A DNA stretch of 64,000 nt from Burkholderiales bacterium (lineage in GTDB: Bacteria; Pseudomonadota; Gammaproteobacteria; Burkholderiales; Burkholderiaceae_C). The position numbers were made by a program, and so were the translations under genes. The stretch is taken from contig JAUVWL010000006.1 in NCBI GenBank assembly GCA_030604135.1, forward strand, positions 124,001 through 188,000, written 5' to 3'. Below are positions 1-7,323 of this stretch, piece by piece (position 1 is the stretch's first letter; each line of letters opens with the position of its first letter). The notes beneath the pieces were generated by a model, which saw only the letters and a list, made by a program, of their open reading frames with translations, was not told where the DNA came from and made no database searches.

Positions 1-710
1 TGCCGGCGAACGACATCGAGGCGCTCCGCAAGGCCACCGAAGGCAACCCGAACGTGGTGGCGGTGTTCTTCGAGACCATCCAGGGTGAAGGTGGCATCAA
101 TCCCATGCGTGCCGAATACCTGCAGGCTGTGCGTGCGCTGTGCGACGCGCGCGACTGGCTGATGATGATCGACGAGGTGCAGTGCGGCATGGGCCGCACC
201 GGCAAGTGGTTTGCGCACCAGTGGGCGGGCATCCTGCCCGATGTCATGCCGCTGGCCAAGGGCCTGGGATCGGGCGTACCGATTGGTGCGGTGGTCGCCG
301 GCCCCAAGGCTGCGCACATCTTCCAGCCAGGCAACCACGGCACCACCTTCGGTGGCAACCCGCTGGCCATGCGGGCGGGTGTGGAAACCATCCGCATCAT
401 CGAGGAAGACGGGCTGCTGGAGAACGCCGCCAAGATGGGCCATCTGATCCAGACCCGGCTGCTGACCGCGCTGATGAACAAAAAGGGCGTGAAGGAAGTG
501 CGTGGTCAGGGCCTGATGATCGGCATAGAGCTGGACAAGCCCTGTGGCGTGATCACCCAGCGCGCGGCCGATGCCGGCCTGCTGCTCTCGGTCACGGCCG
601 ACAACGTGATCCGCCTGGTGCCGCCGCTGGTCATCAGCGGCGCCGAGGCCGACGAGATCGTGGCCCGCCTGCTGCCCATCATCGAACAGTTCCTGACGGA
701 GAACCCATGA
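1..710 (+). CDS. argD: Acetylornithine aminotransferase, C-terminal part
   Basis: The 5' end lies outside the window; the reading frame is open from base 3. The visible 235 residues are the C-terminal half of a class III, PLP-dependent aminotransferase that makes N-acetylornithine in arginine synthesis. Seen: the FFETIQGEGG segment, the cofactor-binding IDEVQCGMGRTGK segment, the PLP-lysine region PLAKGLGSG, and the TTFGGNPLA motif. Its stop overlaps the argF start by four bases (ATGA), so the two genes are translationally coupled. Family assignment is firm. ArgD rather than another ornithine-type aminotransferase is inferred from the argF neighbour. Confidence 0.9.
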   Translation, partial: PANDIEALRKATEGNPNVVAVFFETIQGEGGINPMRAEYLQAVRALCDARDWLMMIDEVQCGMGRTGKWFAHQWAGILPDVMPLAKGLGSGVPIGAVVAGPKAAHIFQPGNHGTTFGGNPLAMRAGVETIRIIEEDGLLENAAKMGHLIQTRLLTALMNKKGVKEVRGQGLMIGIELDKPCGVITQRAADAGLLLSVTADNVIRLVPPLVISGAEADEIVARLLPIIEQFLTENP

Positions 711-1654
711 GCATCCGCCACTACCTGCAGTTCAAGGACTTCAGCGCCGACGAGTACGGGTACCTGCTGCGCCGCGCGGCCTTCATCAAGGCCAAGTTCA
801 AGGCGGTCGAGAAGTACCAGCCCTTCGCCGACCCGGACCGCACCCTGGCCATGATCTTCGAAAAAGCCAGCACACGCACCCGCGTGAGCTTCGAGGCCGG
901 CATGTACCAGATGGGTGGCTCGGTGGTGCACCTGACCACGGGCGACAGCCAGCTCGGCCGTGCCGAGCCGATCGAGGACAGCGCACGCGTGATCAGCCGC
1001 ATGGTCGACATCGTGATGATCCGCACCTTCGGTCAGGACAAGCTGGAAAAGTTCGCCGAGTACTCGCGCGTGCCGGTCATCAACGGCCTGACCAACGAGT
1101 TCCACCCCTGCCAGATCCTGGCCGACCTGTTCACACTGGTGGAATACCGTCCCGCCCCCAGCGGCGACCCGCTTGAGGCAATCAAGGGCAAGGTGGTGGC
1201 CTGGGTGGGCGACGGGAACAACATGGCCAACACCTGGCTGCAGGCCGCCGAGTTGCTGGGTTTCACCGTACACGTGAGCACACCCAGTGGCTACGAGGTG
1301 GACGCCCAGCTGGCCGGCATTTCCAACCCGGGCTGCTACAAGGTGTTCAAGGACCCGAAGGAAGCCTGCAAGGGCGCCGACCTGGTGACCACCGACGTGT
1401 GGACCAGCATGGGTTACGAGGCCGAGAACGAAGTGCGCCGCAAGGCCTTTGCTCAATGGTGTGTGGACGAGGCCATGATGGCCGAGGCCAAGCCCGATGC
1501 CCTGTTCATGCACTGCCTGCCCGCCCACCGCGGCGAGGAAGTGACCGCCGAAGTCATCGACGGCCCGCAGAGCGTGGTGTGGGACGAGGCAGAAAACAGG
1601 ATGCATGTGCAAAAGGCACTCATGGAGTACCTTTTGCTGGGACGGCTGGCATGA
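707..1654 (+). CDS. argF: Ornithine carbamoyltransferase
   Basis: Cytoplasmic enzyme that makes citrulline from ornithine and carbamoyl phosphate. The 315-residue product has the usual length. Seen: the carbamoyl-phosphate motif STRTR at residues 55-59, FHPCQILADL in the middle, and MHCLPAHRGEEV near the C terminus. The start is the ATG overlapping the argD stop; the frame is open further upstream, but only as an artefact of high GC. Oddity: the last 20 codons use codons that are rare here (CAA, CTC, CTT, TTG, GGA), and a second copy of the same tail in preferred codons follows 149 bases downstream, so the current C terminus appears to have been replaced. Confidence 0.95.
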   Translation: MSIRHYLQFKDFSADEYGYLLRRAAFIKAKFKAVEKYQPFADPDRTLAMIFEKASTRTRVSFEAGMYQMGGSVVHLTTGDSQLGRAEPIEDSARVISRMVDIVMIRTFGQDKLEKFAEYSRVPVINGLTNEFHPCQILADLFTLVEYRPAPSGDPLEAIKGKVVAWVGDGNNMANTWLQAAELLGFTVHVSTPSGYEVDAQLAGISNPGCYKVFKDPKEACKGADLVTTDVWTSMGYEAENEVRRKAFAQWCVDEAMMAEAKPDALFMHCLPAHRGEEVTAEVIDGPQSVVWDEAENRMHVQKALMEYLLLGRLA

Positions 1655-1803
1655 AATGCCAGACGAACCGCCGCGAAGCGGGCATCCTGTTTCGGCGTAG
1701 GCTAACTTTGCGCAGCAAAGTTAAGCGCAGCGGCCACAGCCACAACCGCATGCACGTGCAGAAGGCGCTGATGGAGTACCTGCTGCTGGGCAAGCTGGCC
1801 TGA
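1595..1803 (+). repeat. Duplicated argF 3' tail flanking a small inserted element
   Basis: Positions 1595-1654 and 1744-1803 are two copies of the last 20 argF codons including the stop, 80 percent identical (48 of 60 bases). Ten codons differ and only one changes the amino acid (Arg to Lys). The distal copy uses host-preferred codons and looks like the original end; the proximal copy, now joined to argF, looks imported. The DNA between them holds two hairpins, one around 1668-1681 and a strong one at 1702-1722 (TAACTTTGC, then GCA, then GCAAAGTTA). The 149-base offset is out of frame, so the distal copy is untranslated debris. Confidence 0.75.
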
Positions 1804-1845
1804 CATCCCAGGCTTTCTGACCCTGCGGCTTCGGACGGCGTTGAC

Positions 1846-2160
1846 ATGAGCGCGTGCACCACCTGTGGCGCCTGCTGCGCCAGCTTTCGGGTGGACTTCT
1901 CGGTGTATGAGCACGAGGAGCACGGCGGGCGCGTGCCAGCCGGGCTGGCGGTGGAAGTGACCGACAGAACCTGCCGCATGAGGGGCACCGACCACGCACG
2001 CCCCCGTTGCGCCGCCCTGTACGGCAAGATTGGCGAAAAGGCCATCTGCGGCATCTACGAATGGCGGCCCAGCCCCTGCCGAGAGTTTGAAGAAGGCAGC
2101 GACGCGTGTGCGCAGGCGCGGCGCCGCCATGGATTGGACTCCCTGCCTTACGACTTCTGA
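1846..2160 (+). CDS. YkgJ-family cysteine cluster protein, copy 1
   Basis: A 104-residue cytoplasmic protein of the YkgJ/zinc-or-iron-chelating type. Seen: the N-terminal CTTCGACC cluster, a middle CRMRG segment, and later cysteines in the CGIYEWRPSPCREF segment, the usual spaced-cysteine pattern. Members are thought to bind a metal, but no reaction is established. It is a paralogue of the next gene, which starts 21 bases after its stop; both share SFRV(D/E)F, GGRVPA, CRM, IY(E/D)RP and C(R/A)E(F/L)EEGS. It follows the argF tail duplication without a clear promoter. Confidence 0.8.
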   Translation: MSACTTCGACCASFRVDFSVYEHEEHGGRVPAGLAVEVTDRTCRMRGTDHARPRCAALYGKIGEKAICGIYEWRPSPCREFEEGSDACAQARRRHGLDSLPYDF

Positions 2161-2181
2161 TCAACATCTTTCTGGCCCATC

Positions 2182-2520
2182 ATGAGTCAGCAACCTACTT
2201 TGACCGCGTGCCTGACCTGCGGCGCCTGCTGCCAAAGCTTCCGCGTGGAATTCGCGGTGTATGAACTGGATGACATGGGCGGCCGGGTACCCGCCGCACT
2301 GACCGAGCCGGTCAATGGCAGCACCTGCCGCATGCAGGGCACGGGTACCGTCCCCATCCGCTGTGTGGCGCTTCATGGCGCCGTGGGCCAGACGGTGGCC
2401 TGCAGCATTTATGACCGGCGCCCCCGCCCCTGCGCCGAGTTGGAAGAAGGCAGCTACGGCTGCAACAAGGCGCGGGCGCGCCACGGCCTGCCGCCCCTGG
2501 GCGAGTGGCACGGGGCCTGA
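2182..2520 (+). CDS. YkgJ-family cysteine cluster protein, copy 2
   Basis: A 112-residue paralogue of the preceding gene with the same cysteine layout: CLTCGACC near residue 10, CRMQG in the middle, and CSIYDRRPRPCAELEEGS towards the end. The C-terminal tail differs from copy 1. Tandem arrangement and colinear motifs point to a local duplication. Function is unknown beyond probable metal binding by conserved cysteines. The methyltransferase that follows has its own promoter-like hexamer, so this pair probably ends a transcript. Confidence 0.8.
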   Translation: MSQQPTLTACLTCGACCQSFRVEFAVYELDDMGGRVPAALTEPVNGSTCRMQGTGTVPIRCVALHGAVGQTVACSIYDRRPRPCAELEEGSYGCNKARARHGLPPLGEWHGA

Positions 2521-2557
2521 GCACGACGGGCACCGCCGTCCGGCGACAATGCCCGCC

Positions 2558-3478
2558 ATGCAAGCCCTGATCGACGCGATTGCGTCAGTTGACCTTTCTT
2601 CGGACGCCTGCCGTGTCTTCCATGGCCGTGGCGGCCTGTACCCCGGCTGCGAGGACTGGACCCTGGACTGGTACCCGCCGGTGTGGGTGGCGACCCACTT
2701 TGGTGACGCACCAGCGGCCGAGGTGCAGGCGCTGGGTGATGCGCTGGCCGCGCGCTGGGGCCAGATCGGCCACGGGCAGCCGCTGAACTGGGTGCTGCAG
2801 AGGCGCCAGCCCGACGGTCCGTCCAGCCGCCCCGTGACCGAGCTGATGGCCGGCTGCGTACCCGAGCCGCACGTGGTGACCGAAGACGGCGCCCGCTACC
2901 GGGTCAACGTGCTCAAGGGTCAGAACCGGGGCCTGTTCCTGGACATGGCCGAGGGCCGGCGCTGGGTACGACAGCACGCGCATGGCGCGAAGGTGCTGAA
3001 CCTGTTTGCCTACACCTGCGCGTTTTCGGTGGCGGCGCTGCAGGCAGGCGCGCGCGAGGTGGTCAATCTCGACATGGCCCAGGGCGCACTGACCACAGGC
3101 CAGCAGAACCACCAGCTCAACGGCTTCAATGCCCGGGCCAAGTTCCTGGCACACGACCTGTTCAAGTCCTGGGGCAAGGTCAGCCGGCTCGGTCCCTACG
3201 ACCTGGTCATCATGGACCCGCCCAGCTACCAGAAGGGCAGCTTTGTCGCCGGCAAGGACTGGCCGCGCCTGCTGCGCCGCCTGCCCGATCTGCTGAAACC
3301 GGATGGGCGGGCGCTGATCTGCCTGAACGCACCCGAGATCCCTGAGTCGGTACTGCGCGAACAGCTGGCCCAAGAAGCCCCCGCCATGGTGGTGGAACAA
3401 CGTCTGCCCAACCCCCGGGTGTTCGCCGACGTCTCAGCCGATCGTGGGCTGAAGGTGCTGGTGGCCCGGCTGGGTTGA
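2558..3478 (+). CDS. Class I SAM-dependent methyltransferase (RlmI/RlmK-like fold)
   Basis: A 306-residue methyltransferase. Seen: an N-terminal GRGGLYPGCEDW segment, the SAM-binding VLNLFAYTCAFSVAALQAGA stretch, an acidic NLDMA after strand 2, and the catalytic-type DPPSYQKGSF motif. The architecture matches the Methyltrans_SAM family related to 23S rRNA cytosine methyltransferases; the substrate cannot be read from the sequence. I chose the second ATG because GACAAT at 2545-2550 would be a -10 element seven bases before it, giving a leaderless message; an upstream in-frame ATG at 2549 overlaps that hexamer. Confidence 0.8.
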   Translation: MQALIDAIASVDLSSDACRVFHGRGGLYPGCEDWTLDWYPPVWVATHFGDAPAAEVQALGDALAARWGQIGHGQPLNWVLQRRQPDGPSSRPVTELMAGCVPEPHVVTEDGARYRVNVLKGQNRGLFLDMAEGRRWVRQHAHGAKVLNLFAYTCAFSVAALQAGAREVVNLDMAQGALTTGQQNHQLNGFNARAKFLAHDLFKSWGKVSRLGPYDLVIMDPPSYQKGSFVAGKDWPRLLRRLPDLLKPDGRALICLNAPEIPESVLREQLAQEAPAMVVEQRLPNPRVFADVSADRGLKVLVARLG

Positions 3479-3607
3479 AGGGAAGCGCTGGAGGCCGCCA
3501 GCTGGTCACCGCAGGGGCGGCTTATTTGCTTTAGGCTTCAAGTAATTTTTGGGTTTGTTGGAAATAACCGACACCACAGCTTTTTCACGGGTGCTACCTT
3601 CACCCTC

Positions 3608-3777
3608 CATGAAAAAACATTCCCCACGCTCCACCGCTGCGCGGGTGGCTGCCTCCCGAGGGGGCGCTTCTCATCTTGGGGCGACCCGGCGATGAAGACA
3701 CTCTGCCCCCCACGCTCCGCCGCTGCGCGGGTCGCTGCCCCCCGAGGGGGCGCTTTTCATCTTGGGGCGACCCGGCG
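3608..3777 (+). repeat. Tandem 86-bp repeat of a GC-rich palindromic element upstream of kynB
   Basis: Two near-identical 70-bp copies of the same element lie at 3622-3691 and 3708-3777, offset by 86 bp. The match continues past the element into the kynB start: ATGAAGACACTCTG at 3692 resembles the true start ATGAAAAGGCTCTG at 3778, and a third related ATGAA stands at 3609. The duplication unit therefore includes the gene start, and the decoy start at 3692 is out of frame. The rest of the 3479-3777 gap is AT-richer DNA around 3530-3590, where a promoter could lie, and no gene. Confidence 0.8.
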
Positions 3778-4482
3778 ATGAAAAGGCTCTGGGACATCTC
3801 CCCCCCTGTCCACGCCGGCGCGCCGGTGTTTCCGGGCGATACGGCCTTCAGCCAGCAGTGGGTGGCGAGCATCGGCCCCGGCTGCCCGGTGAACGTGAGC
3901 GCGGTCACGCTCTCGCCCCATGTGGGTGCCCACGCCGATGCGCCCCTGCATTACGACCCGGAGGGTGCCGCGATTGGTGCGGTGCCGCTGGACGCCTTCA
4001 TCGGCCCTTGTCGTGTGATCCACGCGATCGGGTGCGGACCGCTGGTGCGACCTGAGCATATTGCGCATGCGTTAGGAGATTCGCCGACGGGCCGCTCCCA
4101 AGGCGAATCAGCCCCCCTGGGGGGCAGCGACCCGCGCAGCGGCGGAGCGTGGGGGCCACTTCCGAAGCGGGTACTGGTGCGCGTCTACCAGCGCATGCCG
4201 CAAGACCGGTTTGACAACGATTTGCCTGCCTTCGCACCCGAGACGGTGGCGCTGCTGGCGGACCGCAGCGTGGTGCTGATCGGCATCGACAGCGCCAGCA
4301 TCGACCCGGCCAGCAGCAAGACGCTGGACAGCCACCAGGTGGTCCGCCACCGCGGCCTGCGCGTGCTGGAGAACCTGTTGCTCGACGACGTGCCCGAGGG
4401 CGACTACGAGCTGATCGCCCTGCCCCTGAAGCTCAGCACCTGCGACGCCAGCCCGGTGCGTGCCGTGCTGCGCCAGTTGTGA
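3778..4482 (+). CDS. kynB: Kynurenine formamidase (arylformamidase)
   Basis: Hydrolyses N-formylkynurenine to kynurenine and formate, the second step of tryptophan breakdown. The 234-residue product carries the cyclase-family metal motif HVGAHAD at residues 48-54, an early LWDISP segment and the late GIDSASIDP and ALPLKLSTCDASPVRAVL segments. Residues about 102-126 (4082-4155) are an in-frame copy of the GC-rich palindromic repeat that has no counterpart in the family, which otherwise runs to about 210 residues. The start codon abuts a second copy of that repeat, so no ordinary ribosome site precedes it. It is the first gene of kynBUA. Confidence 0.9.
   Translation: MKRLWDISPPVHAGAPVFPGDTAFSQQWVASIGPGCPVNVSAVTLSPHVGAHADAPLHYDPEGAAIGAVPLDAFIGPCRVIHAIGCGPLVRPEHIAHALGDSPTGRSQGESAPLGGSDPRSGGAWGPLPKRVLVRVYQRMPQDRFDNDLPAFAPETVALLADRSVVLIGIDSASIDPASSKTLDSHQVVRHRGLRVLENLLLDDVPEGDYELIALPLKLSTCDASPVRAVLRQL
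4082..4155 (-). repeat. GC-rich palindromic element inside kynB
   Basis: This is the same family as the copies at 3622-3777, in reverse orientation. It is translated as part of KynB (about residues 102-126, including [12 protein letters not shown]) without a stop codon. Its core is a mirror of CCCCC and GGGGG blocks flanking a GCTGCGCGGGTCGC-type arm. It falls between the conserved N-terminal domain and the conserved RVYQRMPQ segment, consistent with a tolerated surface loop. Confidence 0.85.
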
Positions 4483-4506
4483 ACGCACAAAAAAGGAGAA
4501 CCACCG

Positions 4507-5868
4507 ATGACGACGACCCTTCAAGACTGCCAGGACCTGGACGCGGCCGATCCGCTGCGCGGCCTGCGTGCGCAATTCAACATCCCTGCCGGCACCATCT
4601 ATCTGGACGGCAATTCGCTGGGCGTGATGCCCGCCAGCGCGCCGGGCCGCGTGGCCGAGGTGGTGACCCAGGAATGGGGCACCGACCTGATCCAGAGCTG
4701 GAACAAGCACGGCTGGTTCCAGATGCCCGCAAAGGTGGGCGACAAGATTGCGCGCCTCATTGGCGCCGGCCCCGGGGAAGTGGTGGCCACCGACAGCACC
4801 TCGGTCAACCTGTTCAAGGTGCTGAGCGCGGCGCTGAACATGGTGAAGGCCGACGCGCCTCAGCGCAGGCGCATCATCAGCGAGCGCAGCAACTTTCCGA
4901 CCGATCTGTACATTGCCGAGGCGCTGTGCAGGCAGCACGGCATGGAGCTGGTGCTGCTGGAGCCCGAGGAAATCGCGTCGAACCTGACAGCCGAGGTGGC
5001 TGTCCTGATGCTGACGCATGTGAACTACCGGACGGGCGCCATGCACGACATGGCGGCTGTGACCGCCGCCGCGCATGCCGAGGGCATCCTGACCGTGTGG
5101 GACCTGGCGCACAGTGCCGGCGCTGTGCCAGTGGACCTGACCAGGGCCAAAGCCGATTTTGCGGTGGGCTGCGGCTACAAGTACCTCAATGGCGGCCCGG
5201 GCGCGCCGGCCTTCGTGTGGGTGAACCCGCTGCACACCGACCGCTTCTGGCAGCCGCTGGCCGGTTGGTGGGGCCACGCGGCGCCGTTTGCCTTCACGCC
5301 CGACTACCAGCCCGCACCGGGCATCACGCGCTACCAGTGCGGCACACAGCCGATGATCAGCCTGGCGGCTCTGGAGTGCGGCGTGGACACGGTGCTGGCA
5401 GCCGAAGCATTGGGTGGCATGGCGGCACTGCGCGCCAAGTCGTTGGCGCTGACCGACCTGTTCATCCGTCTGGTGGAAGAGCGTTGTGCCGGTCACGGCC
5501 TGGGCCTGGCCACGCCGCGCGAGCATGCGCAGCGCGGATCGCAGGTCTGCCTCACGCGTGAACACGGCCCCCACGCTCCGCCGCTGCGCGGGTCGCTGCC
5601 CCCCGAGGGGGCTGTCACCGCCTTGGGGCGGCCCGGCGGCGGTGACTCAGGCGCCTATGCCATCGTGCAGGCACTGATCGCGCGCGGCGTGATCGGTGAC
5701 TTCCGGGCCGGTGATGGTGGACGCCACAAGGACATCCTGCGCTTCGGCTTCACGCCGCTCTACATCGGCTTCGAGGACGTGTGGCATTCGGTCGAGCATT
5801 TGAAACAGGTGCTCGATTCGGGCGAGTGGCAACGCCCCGAGTTCAATCGCAAGCACGCCGTGACCTGA
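4507..5868 (+). CDS. kynU: Kynureninase
   Basis: PLP-dependent hydrolase that converts kynurenine to anthranilate and alanine. The product is 453 residues against about 415-420 in the family. Seen: YLDGNSLG near the N terminus, WDLAHSAGA for cofactor binding, the PLP lysine K225 in [11 protein letters not shown], and the C-terminal [10 protein letters not shown] and [10 protein letters not shown] segments. The excess comes mainly from an in-frame palindromic repeat at residues about 355-378. The ribosome site AAGGAG sits 11 bases before the ATG. The gene lies 24 bases after kynB and 11 before kynA. Confidence 0.93.
   Translation: MTTTLQDCQDLDAADPLRGLRAQFNIPAGTIYLDGNSLGVMPASAPGRVAEVVTQEWGTDLIQSWNKHGWFQMPAKVGDKIARLIGAGPGEVVATDSTSVNLFKVLSAALNMVKADAPQRRRIISERSNFPTDLYIAEALCRQHGMELVLLEPEEIASNLTAEVAVLMLTHVNYRTGAMHDMAAVTAAAHAEGILTVWDLAHSAGAVPVDLTRAKADFAVGCGYKYLNGGPGAPAFVWVNPLHTDRFWQPLAGWWGHAAPFAFTPDYQPAPGITRYQCGTQPMISLAALECGVDTVLAAEALGGMAALRAKSLALTDLFIRLVEERCAGHGLGLATPREHAQRGSQVCLTREHGPHAPPLRGSLPPEGAVTALGRPGGGDSGAYAIVQALIARGVIGDFRAGDGGRHKDILRFGFTPLYIGFEDVWHSVEHLKQVLDSGEWQRPEFNRKHAVT
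5569..5639 (+). repeat. GC-rich palindromic element inside kynU
   Basis: A direct-orientation copy of the element seen upstream of kynB, 70 bp long and differing mainly in the variable middle. It reads through in frame as [15 protein letters not shown] and LGRPGG, between the conserved SQVCL segment and the [11 protein letters not shown] segment of kynureninase. It lies in the opposite orientation to the kynB copy, so a different set of translated frames is used. Confidence 0.85.
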
Positions 5869-5879
5869 AGGAACGCCCC

Positions 5880-6749
5880 ATGACCTGCCCCAACCACGAC
5901 GACCAACCAGCGTCGGCCACAGAAGCCATCGTGCGCGACGAAAGGGCCCAGCTGGATTTCAGCCGCGACATGAGCTACGGGGACTACCTGCAGCTCGACG
6001 CCATCCTGAACGCGCAGAAACCGCTGTCCCCTGCGCACGACGAAATGCTGTTCATCGTGCAGCACCAGACCAGCGAGCTGTGGATGAAACTGATGTTGCA
6101 CGAGCTGACCGCAGCCATGCGCAACATCGCCAGCGATGAACTCAACCCGGCGTTCAAGCAGCTGGCACGCGTCTCCCGGATCATGGAGCAGCTGGTGCAC
6201 GCCTGGGACGTGCTGGCCACCATGACGCCGCCCGAGTACAGCGCCATCCGGCCTTACCTGGGCCACTCCAGCGGCTTCCAGAGCTTTCAATACCGGTGCA
6301 TCGAGTTCAGCCTGGGCAACAAGAATGCCGCCATGCTCAAGCCGCACGCCCACAGCGCCGAGCGCCTGGCCATGGTGCAGACGGCCTACGAGGCACCGTC
6401 GCTGTACGACGAGTGCCTGCGCCTGCTGGCGCGGCGAGGACTGGCCCTTCCGGACTCCCACACCCAGCGCGACTGGACGCGTCCCTACGAAGAGAGTGAT
6501 GCGGTCGAGCAGGCCTGGCTGCAGGTCTACCGGGAGCCGAAAGCGCACTGGGACCTTTACCAGCTGGCCGAAGAACTGACCGACCTGGAAGACGCGTTCC
6601 GGCTCTGGCGCTTCCGTCACCTGACCACGGTGGAGCGGGTGATTGGCTTCAAGCGCGGCACCGGGGGCACCGGGGGCGTGAGCTACCTGCGCAAAATGCT
6701 GGACGTGGTGCTGTTCCCGGAGATCTGGAAACTGCGTACCGACCTGTGA
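5880..6749 (+). CDS. kynA: Tryptophan 2,3-dioxygenase
   Basis: Haem enzyme that opens the indole ring of tryptophan to N-formylkynurenine, the first step of the pathway. The 289-residue product has the family length. Seen: [11 protein letters not shown], the haem-histidine region [14 protein letters not shown] with His62, [10 protein letters not shown], and the C-terminal [11 protein letters not shown] loop. The ATG follows an AAGGAA site and lies 11 bases after kynU. With kynB and kynU it forms one operon ending in anthranilate; no anthranilate-degrading gene is in the window. Confidence 0.95.
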   Translation: MTCPNHDDQPASATEAIVRDERAQLDFSRDMSYGDYLQLDAILNAQKPLSPAHDEMLFIVQHQTSELWMKLMLHELTAAMRNIASDELNPAFKQLARVSRIMEQLVHAWDVLATMTPPEYSAIRPYLGHSSGFQSFQYRCIEFSLGNKNAAMLKPHAHSAERLAMVQTAYEAPSLYDECLRLLARRGLALPDSHTQRDWTRPYEESDAVEQAWLQVYREPKAHWDLYQLAEELTDLEDAFRLWRFRHLTTVERVIGFKRGTGGTGGVSYLRKMLDVVLFPEIWKLRTDL

Positions 6750-6760
6750 TGGCTCGCCCC

Positions 6761-6776
6761 CCGGCGGCTCCGCCGG
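6761..6776. terminator. Short GC hairpin between convergent kynA and modE-like genes
   Basis: CCGGCGG and CCGCCGG form a perfect 7-bp stem with a two-base loop, 11 bases after the kynA stop and 34 bases from the end of the opposing gene. There is no T tract on either strand, so intrinsic termination is uncertain. Position between convergent genes is the main argument. Confidence 0.4.
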
Positions 6777-6809
6777 AGCGGACCCTGCCGACCTCAGCCG
6801 GGGACTCTG

Positions 6810-7175
6810 TCAGCGCAGCAGAGCCTGGATTTGCCTCAGAGCCGGCAGCGCCGCCTTGCGAGCAGCCCCCTCTGCGTTTCGATAGGCTTGCAGCACCTGC
6901 TTACCTGCCGGAGTAAGTACGGCTCCACCGCCTGCCTGACCACCTCGCTGTTTTTCAACCAGGGGCTCTACAAAGTCGGTGTTCATGGCTTTCACGAGCG
7001 ACCAGGCACGCTGGTAGCTCATGCCCAATCGCCGCCCAGCCTCGGCAATGGACCCGGTCTCGGCAATCCCTTGAAGCACGTCCGCCCTGCCAGGCCCGAT
7101 GAAGATGTGATCGTCCTGCTGCAGGCGCAGCCGCACGCGGGGCGAGGGCTTGTCGTTCAGGGTCGGCTGATTCAT
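6810..7175 (-). CDS. ModE-type winged-helix regulator without molybdate domain
   Basis: A 121-residue DNA-binding protein matching only the N-terminal LysR-like winged helix of ModE. Seen: ADVLQGIAETGSIAEAGRRLGMSYQRAWSL-type helix-turn-helix, then EPLVEKQRGGQAGGGAVLTPAG, typical of ModE. The C-terminal TOBE/Mop domain that binds molybdate in classical ModE is missing. It is transcribed away from modABC across a 148-bp gap holding several GATAT-containing palindromes, so it probably regulates that operon. How it senses molybdate without a TOBE domain is unclear. Confidence 0.85.
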   Translation of the reverse strand: MNQPTLNDKPSPRVRLRLQQDDHIFIGPGRADVLQGIAETGSIAEAGRRLGMSYQRAWSLVKAMNTDFVEPLVEKQRGGQAGGGAVLTPAGKQVLQAYRNAEGAARKAALPALRQIQALLR

Positions 7176-7234
7176 GGAAGAAGGGAAGCGGCGCCAGAGC
7201 AGCCACCAGGCTGACTGACCAGGCGATCAGGCCA

Positions 7235-7285
7235 AGCGATATCGCTCAAGAAAGATATTTCGATATACTGCATGGAAGATATCGA
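7235..7285. promoter_or_regulatory. Palindrome cluster, candidate ModE operator for modABC
   Basis: The divergent gap holds AGCGATATCGCT at 7235-7246 (perfect palindrome), AAAGATATTTCGATATAC at 7251-7268, and GAAGATATCGATTG at 7276-7289. The repeated GATAT/TCGATAT half-sites resemble the AT-rich dyads bound by ModE proteins. Assignment to ModE is inferred from the divergent regulator. Confidence 0.5.
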
Positions 7286-7323
7286 TTGTCTGCCGCCCTT
7301 TTATTCCTGTAAAGCCCCGTCCG

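Noticed and set aside
140..706. Extended start of argF at 140
   Set aside because: The added residues are Arg/Ala/Gly-rich and overlap argD. The ATG overlapping the argD stop gives the normal 315-residue enzyme.
1655..1743. Integron attC site between the two argF tails
   Set aside because: A GTTAAGC heptamer and a strong hairpin are present, but the partner box and the paired inner boxes are not at the right spacing and there is no cassette or integrase.
1399..1803. Separate 134-codon gene ending in an argF-like tail
   Set aside because: Upstream of 1744 the frame is a shadow of argF; only the last 20 codons are meaningful, and they are a leftover gene end.
3676..3777. Upstream start of kynB within the repeat
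   Set aside because: The added residues are the translated repeat; the enzyme family starts at the KRLWDISP segment.
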